Below, piece after piece: positions 1 to 8,173 of a stretch of DNA of 64,000 nt. Source of the DNA: CAYWYR01 sp964462685. GTDB lineage: Bacteria; Bacteroidota; Ignavibacteria; Kapaibacteriales; UBA2268. The position numbers and the translations under genes are program-made. The notes beneath the pieces are model-generated. The model did not search any database, was not told the DNA's origin, and worked only from the letters and a program-made list of their open reading frames with translations. Numbering within the stretch: position 1 is the first letter of the stretch; each line of letters begins with the position of its first letter. The DNA is taken from contig CAYWYR010000012.1 of the NCBI GenBank assembly GCA_964462685.1, forward strand, positions 1-64,000, read 5' to 3'.

Positions 1-75
1 TAAACGCAATAGAGATTCTTCACCGCTCGCTGTGCTCGGGTTCTGAATGACGGGGGTTGTGGAGGACGCCCCCCT
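1..75. repeat. Dispersed intergenic repeat fragment
   Basis: Non-coding stretch with the signature gagattcttc...ctgaatgacggggg. Related versions of the same motif (gagat-t-ctc...gaatgacgg) occur at 18155-18260 and 18898-19000, so this looks like one member of a genome-wide intergenic repeat family. The remainder up to position 196 contains a TAnnTTTG-like element (148-155) that could be a Bacteroidota-type -7 box for the next gene; no convincing -33 box was seen. Confidence 0.45.
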
Positions 76-196
76 ATCTTTAGGCAATTTCATTCGTATT
101 AGCGTATTGAATACTTCCTTTTATCAAGAAAGCTGGGTTGTATTCGTTAATTTTGCATAATCTATATTGATCATCACTGTTAAATAGGAAGACTAG

Positions 197-1510
197 ATGT
201 CTGGAATGCCTCCAAAAACCGAAAAAGGTAATTTCTCCCATGTGGAAGGGAAGTACTGCGTACGCGATATATCTCTAGCGGACGAGGGACGTAAACTTAT
301 GGACTGGGCCGAGAGCCGTATGCCCGTAATTCAGAAGCTGAGAGAAGAGTATTCTAAAACGAAGCCGTTCAAGGGTTATAAGATCGCGGGCTGCCTGCAC
401 GTAACTAAGGAAACGGGAATTCTTGTGCGTCTTTTCCAAGAAGCTGGCGCAGAGGTTTACTGGTCGGGTTGCAACCCGCTATCGACCAATGATGCTGTTG
501 CCGCGGCGCTTGCCGAGGAAGGTATCGGTATGTACGCATGGTATGGAAATCATGATGATTTCTACTGGTGTATCGAGCGTACTCTTGACCCTAAGCCGCA
601 CCTTACGCTTGATGACGGCTGTGACCTTATCAATACTGTACACGAAAAATATAAGGATTACGCTAAGAACGAAGTGATCGGCGGTACTGAGGAAACTACT
701 ACCGGCGTTCACAGACTGCGTTCGCGCGAGGCGGCGGGCGAGCTTTATTATCCGGTATTCGCAGTTAATGATGCTGAGACTAAGTGGGATTTCGATAATG
801 TTTACGGTACTGGCCAGTCCACACTTGACGGCATTCTGCGTGCTACTTCTGTGATGTTCGCAGGTAAGAATTTCGTTGTCGGTGGCCATGGCCACTGCGG
901 AAGCGGTGTTGCACTGCGCGCTAAGGGTATGGGTTCTAATGTTATCATCACTGAGGTGAAGGCTACTGCTGCTATCAAGGCAACGCTTAACGGCCATGAG
1001 GTAATGACTATGGAAGAGGCTTCTAAAGTGGGTGATATTTTCTGTACCGCAACTGGTGTTAAGGATATCATTACTAAGGAGCACTTCTTGAATATGCGTG
1101 AAGGCGCGATTGTTTGTAATACAGGGCACTACGATAGTGAAATTAATATCCCTGACCTTGAAGAGATATCTGAAAGTAAGAGAACTATCCGCCCTAATTG
1201 CGAAGAGTACACTCTGAAAAACGGCAAGAAAATCTATTTGCTGGCTCAGGGCCGCTTGATCAATCTGGCGGCGGCGGAAGGTCACCCTTCTGAGGTAATG
1301 GATATGTCATTTGCTAACCAATTCCTAGCACATGTTGAGCTTGTCAAAGCCCATAAAGCTGGTAATAAGTTACCTAATAAAGTACTTGATTTATCAGAAG
1401 AACAGGACGAGTATGTTGCTAAGACTAAGCTTGAGTCCATGGGTATGAAAATGGACAAGCTGACAGATGAGCAGATCAAATACATGAGCGCTTATAACGA
1501 AGGCACTTGA
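197..1510 (+). CDS. ahcY: Adenosylhomocysteinase (S-adenosyl-L-homocysteine hydrolase)
   Basis: Cytosolic NAD-dependent enzyme that splits S-adenosylhomocysteine into adenosine and homocysteine and so relieves product inhibition of methyltransferases. The 437 residues carry the family landmarks: HVTKET near 68-73, DDG near 139, GGTEETTTG near 162, the catalytic K196/D200 segment (NDAETKWDFDN) and a Rossmann NAD loop near 230. That loop reads GHGHCGSG and is followed by ALRAKGMG, which is closer to the archaeal/Thermotoga-type enzyme (GYGWCGRG) than to the usual proteobacterial GYGDVGKG form. The C-terminus (KLTDEQ..Y.....GT) also fits that subtype. Length is normal. It is followed by a strong terminator and is probably monocistronic. 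Confidence 0.95.
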   Translation: MSGMPPKTEKGNFSHVEGKYCVRDISLADEGRKLMDWAESRMPVIQKLREEYSKTKPFKGYKIAGCLHVTKETGILVRLFQEAGAEVYWSGCNPLSTNDAVAAALAEEGIGMYAWYGNHDDFYWCIERTLDPKPHLTLDDGCDLINTVHEKYKDYAKNEVIGGTEETTTGVHRLRSREAAGELYYPVFAVNDAETKWDFDNVYGTGQSTLDGILRATSVMFAGKNFVVGGHGHCGSGVALRAKGMGSNVIITEVKATAAIKATLNGHEVMTMEEASKVGDIFCTATGVKDIITKEHFLNMREGAIVCNTGHYDSEINIPDLEEISESKRTIRPNCEEYTLKNGKKIYLLAQGRLINLAAAEGHPSEVMDMSFANQFLAHVELVKAHKAGNKLPNKVLDLSEEQDEYVAKTKLESMGMKMDKLTDEQIKYMSAYNEGT

Positions 1511-1541
1511 TATTCAGATAGAATCTGAGCTTGAAATCATA

Positions 1542-1576
1542 AAGCCCCGACAGTTGATCTGCCGGGGCTTTTTTTT
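1542..1576 (+). terminator. Rho-independent terminator after ahcY
   Basis: Perfect 8-bp stem AAGCCCCG/CGGGGCTT with a 13-nt loop, running directly into eight T residues, about 30 bp after the ahcY stop codon. Confidence 0.9.
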
Positions 1577-1621
1577 GTGTAAAGTGTAATAATTCTGATT
1601 TTGCGTGTACTAATAGAACAA

Positions 1622-2140
1622 ATGAAAACGGAATTGCAAAAAGAATACGCATTATTGATATCAGAGCATCAGGGTATCCTCTATAAGATCGGGAGATCAT
1701 ATACGGGGCAGCAAGATGATTTCGATGATCTATATCAAGAGATGATGATCCAGTTGTGGAAGTCCTACGGAAGATTCAACGGTGAATCCAAAGTGAGTAC
1801 ATGGGTTTACAGGGTATGCCTGAATACCGCGTTGAACTATAATAAATCCAAGAGAACTTACAGCAGTAGATTTATTGAGGATGAAAGAATAGAGGATTTT
1901 AAAGACGAGTCGGATATTGAGAAAGAATTACTTGAGAAGGAGAAAGCGAAAATCCTTTACGAATCTATCAATGAACTTAAGCGGGTAGATAGAGCGGTAA
2001 TTTTGTTAGCACTTGATGGTAATTCGTATTCGGAGATCGCAGATATATTAGGTATCACTGTATCTAATGTAGGTGCAAAGCTATCCCGGGCAAAATCAAA
2101 GTTAGAAACAATAATGAAGAGTAAAAACTATGGACTATGA
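1622..2140 (+). CDS. ECF-family RNA polymerase sigma factor
   Basis: About 172 residues. The sigma region 2 signature is present (DDLYQEMMIQLWKSYGRF, then STWVYRVCLNTALN), as is a region 4 helix-turn-helix (YSEIADILGITVSNVGAKLSRAK) that would read the -35 element. The N-terminal extension and long acidic linker between regions (IEDERIEDFKDESDIEKE) are typical of ECF sigmas. A TTG seven codons upstream (1601) is in frame, but the ATG at 1622 gives the normal N-terminus. The next gene overlaps its 3' end by 11 bp and encodes a membrane protein, the usual arrangement for an ECF sigma with its membrane anti-sigma factor. The ECF subgroup and target regulon cannot be told from sequence. Confidence 0.88.
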   Translation: MKTELQKEYALLISEHQGILYKIGRSYTGQQDDFDDLYQEMMIQLWKSYGRFNGESKVSTWVYRVCLNTALNYNKSKRTYSSRFIEDERIEDFKDESDIEKELLEKEKAKILYESINELKRVDRAVILLALDGNSYSEIADILGITVSNVGAKLSRAKSKLETIMKSKNYGL

Positions 2141-2738
2141 AAAGCTAGAAGATATATGGAACACTGACCATAGTGATTCAAATTACTTTAATAAGTCAAT
2201 CAGGCCAGAAATCAATAATATAATCAACCAAAAATCAGGAGATCTCATGGAGAAGCTCAAAAGAAAAATCTTAACTGAAACTATACTAACTATCGCACTG
2301 ATAGCTGTTGTATTGATTACTACTCGCGAAAACGCTACTTTATACCCTATGTTGATGGGTGTATCGGCACTTGTGATAGTATCGTTGTTACCCTATTATA
2401 AACTATGGTCGCAGATGAATGTAGTACAGGAACTTGATATTATGAAGTCTATGGATCTGAGAATCAAGATTGTAAAATCGTTTATTAAGAGCCTGAAGCG
2501 TTTTGTATGGGTAGTAACCTCCCTTGCCATGCTTTTAGGTCTATGGTTAGTTTTGTTTGAAAGCGGGAAGTATGATATGGGCGCTATTAGTTACGAACCT
2601 ATAATAGTAATCGGGCTGGCGACGTTAGCTATTGTATTCGCGATAGCCGGTATCCTAAACAAGATTTATATCCCCAAGCAATACGGCACTGCAATAAATG
2701 ATCTGATAGATATGAAGAAAGAATTAGAGGCAACTTGA
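2130..2738 (+). CDS. Membrane protein coupled to ECF sigma factor; candidate anti-sigma factor
   Basis: 202 residues: a soluble N-terminal part of about 45 residues (EKLEDIWN..., similar in style to short cytoplasmic anti-sigma domains) followed by four predicted membrane helices near 48-66, 70-88, 123-143 and 155-180, and a short cytoplasmic tail. The start codon lies inside the sigma gene (11-bp overlap), implying translational coupling. No recognisable zinc-binding anti-sigma motif (HxxxCxxC) is present, so the anti-sigma role rests only on gene order, overlap and topology. It could alternatively be a sensor or unrelated membrane protein. Confidence 0.6.
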   Translation: MDYEKLEDIWNTDHSDSNYFNKSIRPEINNIINQKSGDLMEKLKRKILTETILTIALIAVVLITTRENATLYPMLMGVSALVIVSLLPYYKLWSQMNVVQELDIMKSMDLRIKIVKSFIKSLKRFVWVVTSLAMLLGLWLVLFESGKYDMGAISYEPIIVIGLATLAIVFAIAGILNKIYIPKQYGTAINDLIDMKKELEAT

Positions 2739-2753
2739 TATCATTAGGTAAGA

Positions 2754-2784
2754 CAGCCATGAATAATCTTTATATTCATGGCTG
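2754..2784 (+). terminator. Perfect 12-bp inverted repeat after the sigma/anti-sigma pair
   Basis: CAGCCATGAATA and its exact complement TATTCATGGCTG are separated by a 7-nt loop. It lies 16 bp after the stop codon of the membrane protein. There is no clear U-tract (GATATTTATATT follows), so it may be a weak terminator, an mRNA-stabilising 3' hairpin or a protein-binding palindrome. Confidence 0.5.
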
Positions 2785-2826
2785 GATATTTATATTGCGA
2801 TATCATCAAACAATGAAAGGGCGAAA

Positions 2827-3294
2827 ATGACACTTTTAAAAAAAATTTTGATTGTATTGATATTAGTTTCGTCATTGCTTTCATGTGAAGACAGTGATAA
2901 TAACCCTGCGTATAGTTCTGGTGTCATTGAAGCTGAATCTGGCAAGTTGATGACGGATATCAGGGGTGATATTGAAGAAGATGATGTAGTTTTTGAAGGT
3001 GACTTTTCTTCTTTTGCTGGTATTGTTACGGCAACTACTCGCAATGGGACGGATTTTGTAGTTATTACCCTGCGGTCGCCAGTGGTTGGTGAGTACGATT
3101 TAGCTACAAACTTATCGAGCAGTGTAGTGCTTACCTACGATGGCAAATCATATAAAAATGAGGGAGGGGTAATAAATATCACTGAACTAGATAATGATGT
3201 GTTCAAAGGTACGATATCAAGCATTGAGCTTAACAGCACTAGTGGTGAAGGCAGTGTTACTATGCAGAACGTATCTTTCAGTTTAGAAGACTAA
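2827..3294 (+). CDS. Small lipoprotein of unknown function
   Basis: 155 residues. The N-terminus is a lipoprotein signal peptide (MTLLKKILIVLILVSSLLSCED) with lipobox LLSC, so the mature protein would be lipid-anchored at Cys21. The acidic residues straight after the cysteine (EDSD) fit the surface-export or outer-membrane lipoprotein signals common in Bacteroidota. The mature part is rich in beta-branched residues with short repeated beta-strand-like stretches, suggesting a small beta-sandwich. It lies 43 bp after the inverted repeat and just upstream of the hydrolase gene. No family was recognised. Confidence 0.75.
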   Translation: MTLLKKILIVLILVSSLLSCEDSDNNPAYSSGVIEAESGKLMTDIRGDIEEDDVVFEGDFSSFAGIVTATTRNGTDFVVITLRSPVVGEYDLATNLSSSVVLTYDGKSYKNEGGVINITELDNDVFKGTISSIELNSTSGEGSVTMQNVSFSLED

Positions 3295-3352
3295 AAGCAA
3301 CATTCTATTTTCTGATCGTCTGTTTTTGGAAACATTTAAAGGGGTGGAAGGT

Positions 3353-3862
3353 ATGGAAAAGATTACAGTTGTATTTTCTCATGGGTTGGAAGGCACGCCT
3401 TACGGATCGAAGTCCCGTCTTCTTGCTGATATATCAACAGCACAGGGTTTCAAGTATATAGCAAAGGATTACGGTCAGGATACTCCTGTTGAAGAGCGGA
3501 GTAAGATGCTATCGGAAATATTATCTGATGTAAAGGGTGATATTATACTTGCCGGTTCAAGTATGGGCGGTTATATGGCCGCTGCCGAAGCAAATGAGTC
3601 TAAAGTAAGAGGACTTTATCTAATAGCACCGGCATTATATATGGATAATTATCCGGTTCAAGAATTTACACCTAAGACCAAAGTTATAACGGTAAGGCAT
3701 GGCTGGCGAGATACTGTTGTTCCTATTAGTAATTCCTACCAGTTCGCCGCATCAAATAACGCGGAAATGGAAATAGTGGATGATAATCATAGAATGACGG
3801 ATACTATCGAAGGTTTAGCTGTAAGCTTTACAAGATTTCTTACGCGCGGAAGAGAGGAATAA
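3353..3862 (+). CDS. Alpha/beta hydrolase (YqiA/UPF0227-like esterase)
   Basis: 169 residues from the ATG at 3353, which has a purine-rich GGGGTGGAAGG upstream; a TTG at 3326 is also in frame. The serine-hydrolase core is visible: FSHGLEG near the N-terminus (oxyanion strand), nucleophile elbow GSSMGG, an acid in GWRDTVVP and a histidine in DDNHRM close to the C-terminus. The compact size, lacking a lid domain, resembles the YqiA-type or predicted Xaa-Pro-like small hydrolases. The substrate is unknown. Likely cytoplasmic, since no signal peptide is seen. Confidence 0.8.
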   Translation: MEKITVVFSHGLEGTPYGSKSRLLADISTAQGFKYIAKDYGQDTPVEERSKMLSEILSDVKGDIILAGSSMGGYMAAAEANESKVRGLYLIAPALYMDNYPVQEFTPKTKVITVRHGWRDTVVPISNSYQFAASNNAEMEIVDDNHRMTDTIEGLAVSFTRFLTRGREE

Positions 3863-3927
3863 AATAGCTTTTATCCATTATCAATCAGATTTAATCCAAT
3901 ACCGTTCTGCATAAAATAATTACTATA

Positions 3928-5139
3928 TTGCTGGCTATCTTATTTGTATCATTATCAATAGTGTTTTATAATCTGTATGATTCTGAACAGGACCGCCAAG
4001 CTATAAAATCAGATTTAGTTGAAATATCCGATATTAAGTACGGTTTGTTCAATGTGGATGAATGGCAGAAGATATTGGCGGGTATCGTAGCTACAAAGAT
4101 CGATGAGCTTGAAATAGACCCTAAAAGTAAGGAGGAGATGAGGCATAAGGTCTCGGATTTCCTATATGAGGCTATCGATGACTTTGACAAGCGTACACAT
4201 GAAAAGAACAAGGGTGTAAGTGGCTTTTTCAAAAACGCCGTAGCTGATGTAACTGATATTTTCGGAAGGATGAAAGAGGACGTTCCTATTTTTACGGAAC
4301 AGGTTATGTCATTTATCGATGACCCTAATAACCGCGAGGCTGTGAAAGGTTTTTTAGATGATAAACTTGATGAGTATGCTGCTGAGACATTCGCAAAGAT
4401 GGATTATTCCGTTCATGATTCAATTATTGAAAAGTACGGCAAACCTGATAGAGCCACTACTATAGACTATTTAAATGACAGGATGAACGAATATGAGCGG
4501 ACTACTGTCGGCAGCAGATATCTTGTACTCGCACTGGCCGGTGTCACAGCATTATTTATTTTCTTTTTGAAAAAGCCCCGCAAGATAGATATGGTTTTGC
4601 TAATATTATCTTGTTTGATTTTTCTGGCGATTGGGCTTAGCCTGCCTATGATAGAAATAGATGCCAGAATAGCTGAAATAGATATCAGCTTATTAGGTGA
4701 AAATATTCTATTCCAGGATCAGGTATTATACTATAAGAGTAAAAGTATTCTGCAGGTGGTAGCGCTTATGATGGGCCAGGGCCAGGCTGATGTTTTGATA
4801 GTGGGTATTATGGTTCTTGCTTTTTCGGTTTTGTTCCCACTATCTAAGTTAATTGCATCATTAATAGCAGTTTTATCTACAAAAGCGAAAAATAATAAAG
4901 TAGTTGACTTTTTGATACATAAAACTGGCAAGTGGTCGATGGCAGATGTTATGGTAGTTGCTATCTTTATGGCATATATCGGTTTTTCAGGTATATTGAG
5001 TGAGCAATTGGGGCAGCTAGAGAATATCAGTACAAAGATTGAACTGCTTACTACCAATGAGTCCGAACTGCAGACTGGGTTCTTCGCTTTTGCTTCCTTT
5101 GCGGTGCTAGGGCTTCTATTAAGTAATAAGATCAAATAG
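3928..5139 (+). CDS. PqiA-domain membrane protein (paraquat-inducible protein A-like)
   Basis: About 403 residues. An N-terminal membrane anchor is followed by about 170 residues of charged, helical, extracytoplasmic or cytoplasmic domain, then four predicted membrane helices. The C-terminal half carries the PqiA hallmark GKWSMADVMVVAIF and an upstream GLSLPMIE segment. PqiA proteins work with MCE-type lipid-transport systems at the envelope, but no MCE partner is present in this window. The start is uncertain: no ATG or GTG is available, the frame is open upstream to 3895, and TTG 3928 would clip the first helix. An upstream non-standard start (for example ATT 3919) is possible. Confidence 0.75.
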   Translation: MLAILFVSLSIVFYNLYDSEQDRQAIKSDLVEISDIKYGLFNVDEWQKILAGIVATKIDELEIDPKSKEEMRHKVSDFLYEAIDDFDKRTHEKNKGVSGFFKNAVADVTDIFGRMKEDVPIFTEQVMSFIDDPNNREAVKGFLDDKLDEYAAETFAKMDYSVHDSIIEKYGKPDRATTIDYLNDRMNEYERTTVGSRYLVLALAGVTALFIFFLKKPRKIDMVLLILSCLIFLAIGLSLPMIEIDARIAEIDISLLGENILFQDQVLYYKSKSILQVVALMMGQGQADVLIVGIMVLAFSVLFPLSKLIASLIAVLSTKAKNNKVVDFLIHKTGKWSMADVMVVAIFMAYIGFSGILSEQLGQLENISTKIELLTTNESELQTGFFAFASFAVLGLLLSNKIK

Positions 5140-5162
5140 TATCAAATTTATAGATCAATAAT

Positions 5163-5576
5163 ATGAATAAGGTTATAAATGATATAGCGGCAAAGCTAGA
5201 TAGCCGAAAACTATTTATAATCGATGCTATGGGAGCGGGGTTATCTTCATTTCTTCTTGGCTTAGTGCTGATGAATAATACCGATATATTTGGGATCCCA
5301 AAAGAAACGCTATTTGTATTAGCATTGATACCTATAATATTTATCATCTATGATGTTCTTGCTGTTTTATCTATGTTTTATAGGAATTACATAAGCTTTA
5401 AGATTATTGCGATGTTAAATATTATCTACTGTGTCATATCTTTTATTTTGTGTATTATAGATTTTAGAAGCATTACGGTTATTGGATGGTTATATATTAT
5501 CGGTGAAATCTTTATTGTCATTGGAATAGCTTTAATAGAGTTAAGAAAAAGTAAAATTATCAGAATACAAAATTGA
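5163..5576 (+). CDS. Four-helix integral membrane protein, unknown
   Basis: 137 residues with a short cytoplasmic N-terminus (MNKVINDIAAKLDSRK) and four predicted transmembrane helices near 17-37, 46-68, 78-98 and 104-126, followed by a basic tail (RKSKIIR). The layout resembles the many small 4-TM proteins of unknown function in Bacteroidota. It starts 23 bp after the PqiA-like gene and its stop codon overlaps the TTG start of the following oxidoreductase, so the three may form one transcript. Confidence 0.75.
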   Translation: MNKVINDIAAKLDSRKLFIIDAMGAGLSSFLLGLVLMNNTDIFGIPKETLFVLALIPIIFIIYDVLAVLSMFYRNYISFKIIAMLNIIYCVISFILCIIDFRSITVIGWLYIIGEIFIVIGIALIELRKSKIIRIQN

Positions 5577-6532
5577 AAGCAGCAACTATACACAAGTACG
5601 GCACTCCATCAGATATAAAAGTAACAGAACAAAATACTCCTGAAATTAAGGATGATGAGGTTCTGATAAGAGTTAAAGCTTCGGCTGTGAATGATTATGA
5701 CTGGTGTATAGTAACGGGTAAACCCGCTTCCTATAGACTTATCTTTGGGTTTACTAAACCGAGAAAGCCTATACTCGGTATGGAGATGAGTGGTATTATA
5801 GAAAAGAAAGGAAAGCAGGTAAAGAACTTCCAGATAGGTGATAGGGTAATTTCTGATACTTCCGATGATAGGCTAGGTAGTTTTGCAGAACTAGTTGTAT
5901 TAAAAGAAAAATCGCTGACTAAGTTACCTGAATCATTTGATTTTGTTGAAGGAGCGAGCATTCCTCATGCTGCTGCTTTAGCCTATCAAGGTTTGTATGA
6001 TCTGGGAAATATTAAAGATGGGATGAAGGTATTAGTTAATGGAGCAGGTGGGGGAGTCGGATCGTTCGCGTTATTTTTCTGTAAGCAGATGAATTGTTAT
6101 ACCACTGGTGTGGACACTGGCGCTAAGCTTGTGAATATGACTAATATCGGCTATGATAAAGTTATTGATTATAAGAAAACTGATTTTACAGAACTCTATG
6201 AAAAGTATGATTTGATATTGGATGCTAAAACCAATCGAGTGCCCAGTAAGTATATAAAAGTATTGAATCCGGGCGGCGTTTATGTAACGGTAGGTGGTGA
6301 GCCTTCAAGATTAATTCAGGCCGCTCTTCATCAGAATATTGTTTCTAGATTTTCGGATAAGAAAGTCAAAGTGCTTGCCGTTAAGACTAATAAAGGTATA
6401 GATAAGATACTTGATATGCTAAATGGACATAGTATTCATATCGATAAATATGAAGGCTTGGGATCAGTACACCAAGCCGTTGCTGATTTTGGTGCTGCCA
6501 CCCATACGGGCAAGGTAGTGGTTGAACTTTGA
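5573..6532 (+). CDS. NAD(P)-dependent alcohol dehydrogenase / quinone oxidoreductase (MDR superfamily)
   Basis: 319 residues of the medium-chain dehydrogenase/reductase fold. The N-terminal GroES-like half has VKASAVNDYDW and LGMEMSGIIEKKGKQV; the C-terminal Rossmann half has the nucleotide-binding loop NGAGGGVGSFALF near 160 and ends THTGKVVVEL, as in zinc-independent quinone oxidoreductases. Zinc-ligand cysteines of classical alcohol dehydrogenases are missing, so a zinc-free reductase acting on enones or quinones is likely. TTG is the only plausible start and overlaps the preceding stop by 4 bp (TTGA). Confidence 0.88.
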   Translation: MKAATIHKYGTPSDIKVTEQNTPEIKDDEVLIRVKASAVNDYDWCIVTGKPASYRLIFGFTKPRKPILGMEMSGIIEKKGKQVKNFQIGDRVISDTSDDRLGSFAELVVLKEKSLTKLPESFDFVEGASIPHAAALAYQGLYDLGNIKDGMKVLVNGAGGGVGSFALFFCKQMNCYTTGVDTGAKLVNMTNIGYDKVIDYKKTDFTELYEKYDLILDAKTNRVPSKYIKVLNPGGVYVTVGGEPSRLIQAALHQNIVSRFSDKKVKVLAVKTNKGIDKILDMLNGHSIHIDKYEGLGSVHQAVADFGAATHTGKVVVEL

Positions 6533-6536
6533 TCAG

Positions 6537-7076
6537 TTATTTTTTTACCATATCGAGGGCTACTTTATAGCGGCTTTCCAGGGTGTCTAATGGCATAAAA
6601 CCTTCACCGAATTTGATATACTGTTCTCCATCGGTAAGGAAAAGGGATGGAAACCCTGATACGCCGAGGCTGCTCGATTTTTCGAAACCCTGAGTCATTT
6701 TTGCTGATATATCTGCGGTTTTCATTCCGGATAAAAGTTCATCGCTTTCTATATCCAGCTTTTGGGCCAGCCAAATGTATAGCTCGTCCTCCATTGGCTT
6801 TAGTCCTTCGAAATAAACTGCTTTATGAGATAAGCCAGCAGCTTCCATAGCTTTATCTGGATAGTTAGATATAATATAAGCGAGAGCTTTCGATAGCGGT
6901 ATTGAAGTGAATACAGCGCTTCCTTCCTTTAATGTGCCTTCGAGAAAATTTTCTCCGAACTCAACACCTGTGGCTTTTTCTACATCTTTATATGCCCATG
7001 CGATATAGGGTGCGACTTCACCTATGGGGCCGATGCGTTCGCCTGTTATCATACCGCCTGGCACTACCTCTATTTC
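6537..7076 (-). CDS. DsbA-family thioredoxin-fold protein, N-terminus lost in gap
   Basis: Partial: 179 C-terminal residues are present; the N-terminus lies inside the N run that begins at 7077. The visible part is the helical insertion plus the C-terminal thioredoxin half, with the cis-proline segment LGVSGFPSLFL near the end and the WLAQKLDI/DELLSGMKTADI pattern of the DsbA/FrnE group (COG3531-like). The catalytic CxxC that would confirm a redox role should lie in the missing segment. It converges on the oxidoreductase gene with only 4 bp between stops. Confidence 0.8.
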   Translation of the reverse strand, partial: EIEVVPGGMITGERIGPIGEVAPYIAWAYKDVEKATGVEFGENFLEGTLKEGSAVFTSIPLSKALAYIISNYPDKAMEAAGLSHKAVYFEGLKPMEDELYIWLAQKLDIESDELLSGMKTADISAKMTQGFEKSSSLGVSGFPSLFLTDGEQYIKFGEGFMPLDTLESRYKVALDMVKK

Positions 7077-7176
7077 NNNNNNNNNNNNNNNNNNNNNNNN
7101 NNNNNNNNNNNNNNNNNNNNNNNNNNNNNNNNNNNNNNNNNNNNNNNNNNNNNNNNNNNNNNNNNNNNNNNNNNNN
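7077..7176. other. Assembly gap (100 N)
   Basis: Exactly 100 consecutive N, the conventional placeholder for a gap of unknown length. The minus-strand DsbA-like gene loses its 5' end and the plus-strand serine hydrolase loses its 5' end here. The two sides are joined only by scaffolding. Confidence 0.99.
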
Positions 7177-8079
7177 GGGCTTGTAAAGACCAGCGACAAT
7201 ATAGTTGAAGTAAATAATCAAGACTCGCTATTTGAAATCGGATCCATAACAAAGGTGTTTACTGCATTGCTTTTGGCCGAAGGGATTAATTCGGGTAGGT
7301 ATGATGAGCAAACAATTTTATCAGATATTTATGGCGGGAATCTTAATGATGTTTATAAAGACATACGGCTTACAGAACTTAGTAATCATACAAGTGGAAT
7401 GCCTCGTGTACCAAATGATCTGGCTGTATATTTGACTGATATGAATGACCCTTATAAGGATTATAGCTATAAAGTACTTACCGAGTACCTTATGAGAAAG
7501 GACCCTTCATTTAATCCAGAAAAAAAATACGCATATTCAAACCTTGGGCCTTCTGCATTAGCGCTCGCTTTCCAGAATAACTATAACAAACCTTATGGTA
7601 GATTACTCGATTCCTTGATATTTAATCCTCTAAGTATGCAAGAAACAACTATTGATATTTCAGAAACTGGAGATAATTTGGTGAGAGGACTAGATCAATT
7701 AGGTGCTACTACTTCGAATTGGGATATGGCTGGTATGGAAGGTGCGGGAGCGATTATATCCAACGTATCCAACATGTCTGAATTTATAAGAATGCAGTTC
7801 GAGACAGACACTACAAGTTTTTATAGTTTGGCTATGAATGAGACATTTAAAGTAAACGAGAATCTAAGCATAGGGATGGGGTGGCATATATCAAGAAATT
7901 CTTCAGGGCGGAAACTGTACTGGCATAACGGCGGTACTGGAGGTTATTCATCTATGATGCTGATAGATAAAGAAAGTAATACAGGTATTATACTTTTATC
8001 CAATGTTTCCGCTTTTCACCCAAAGAGGCAGGAAATTGATAATACCGTTTTTGAACTTATGAAAGCAGTTAGTGAATAG
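7177..8079 (+). CDS. Serine hydrolase, beta-lactamase class C family, N-terminus lost in gap
   Basis: Partial: about 300 C-terminal residues. The penicillin-binding-protein fold motifs are intact: SITK (SxxK nucleophile motif) about 22 residues into the visible part, YSN (YAYSNLG) as the second motif, and HNGGTGGYSS replacing the KTG/HxG motif near the C-terminus. This combination indicates a class C-like esterase/D-aminopeptidase or peptidoglycan carboxypeptidase homologue rather than a proven antibiotic-resistance enzyme. A signal peptide cannot be assessed because the start lies within the N run. Confidence 0.88.
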   Translation, partial: GLVKTSDNIVEVNNQDSLFEIGSITKVFTALLLAEGINSGRYDEQTILSDIYGGNLNDVYKDIRLTELSNHTSGMPRVPNDLAVYLTDMNDPYKDYSYKVLTEYLMRKDPSFNPEKKYAYSNLGPSALALAFQNNYNKPYGRLLDSLIFNPLSMQETTIDISETGDNLVRGLDQLGATTSNWDMAGMEGAGAIISNVSNMSEFIRMQFETDTTSFYSLAMNETFKVNENLSIGMGWHISRNSSGRKLYWHNGGTGGYSSMMLIDKESNTGIILLSNVSAFHPKRQEIDNTVFELMKAVSE

Positions 8080-8173
8080 GTAAAATTGAGATTAATTTGA
8101 TAGCGATATGGCTAATAAATAATGCTGAACTATATCTTAAAAACCTGCCATATCGGAAAGTATTCTGAATTCA

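Noticed and set aside
479..1285. 268-codon open frame antisense to ahcY
   Set aside because: Lies entirely within a clear enzyme gene in the opposite direction and shows no protein features; a by-product of codon use.
7177..8079. Beta-lactamase resistance gene
   Set aside because: The SxxK and YxN motifs are shared with peptidases and esterases; the HNGG third motif is not diagnostic of antibiotic hydrolysis.
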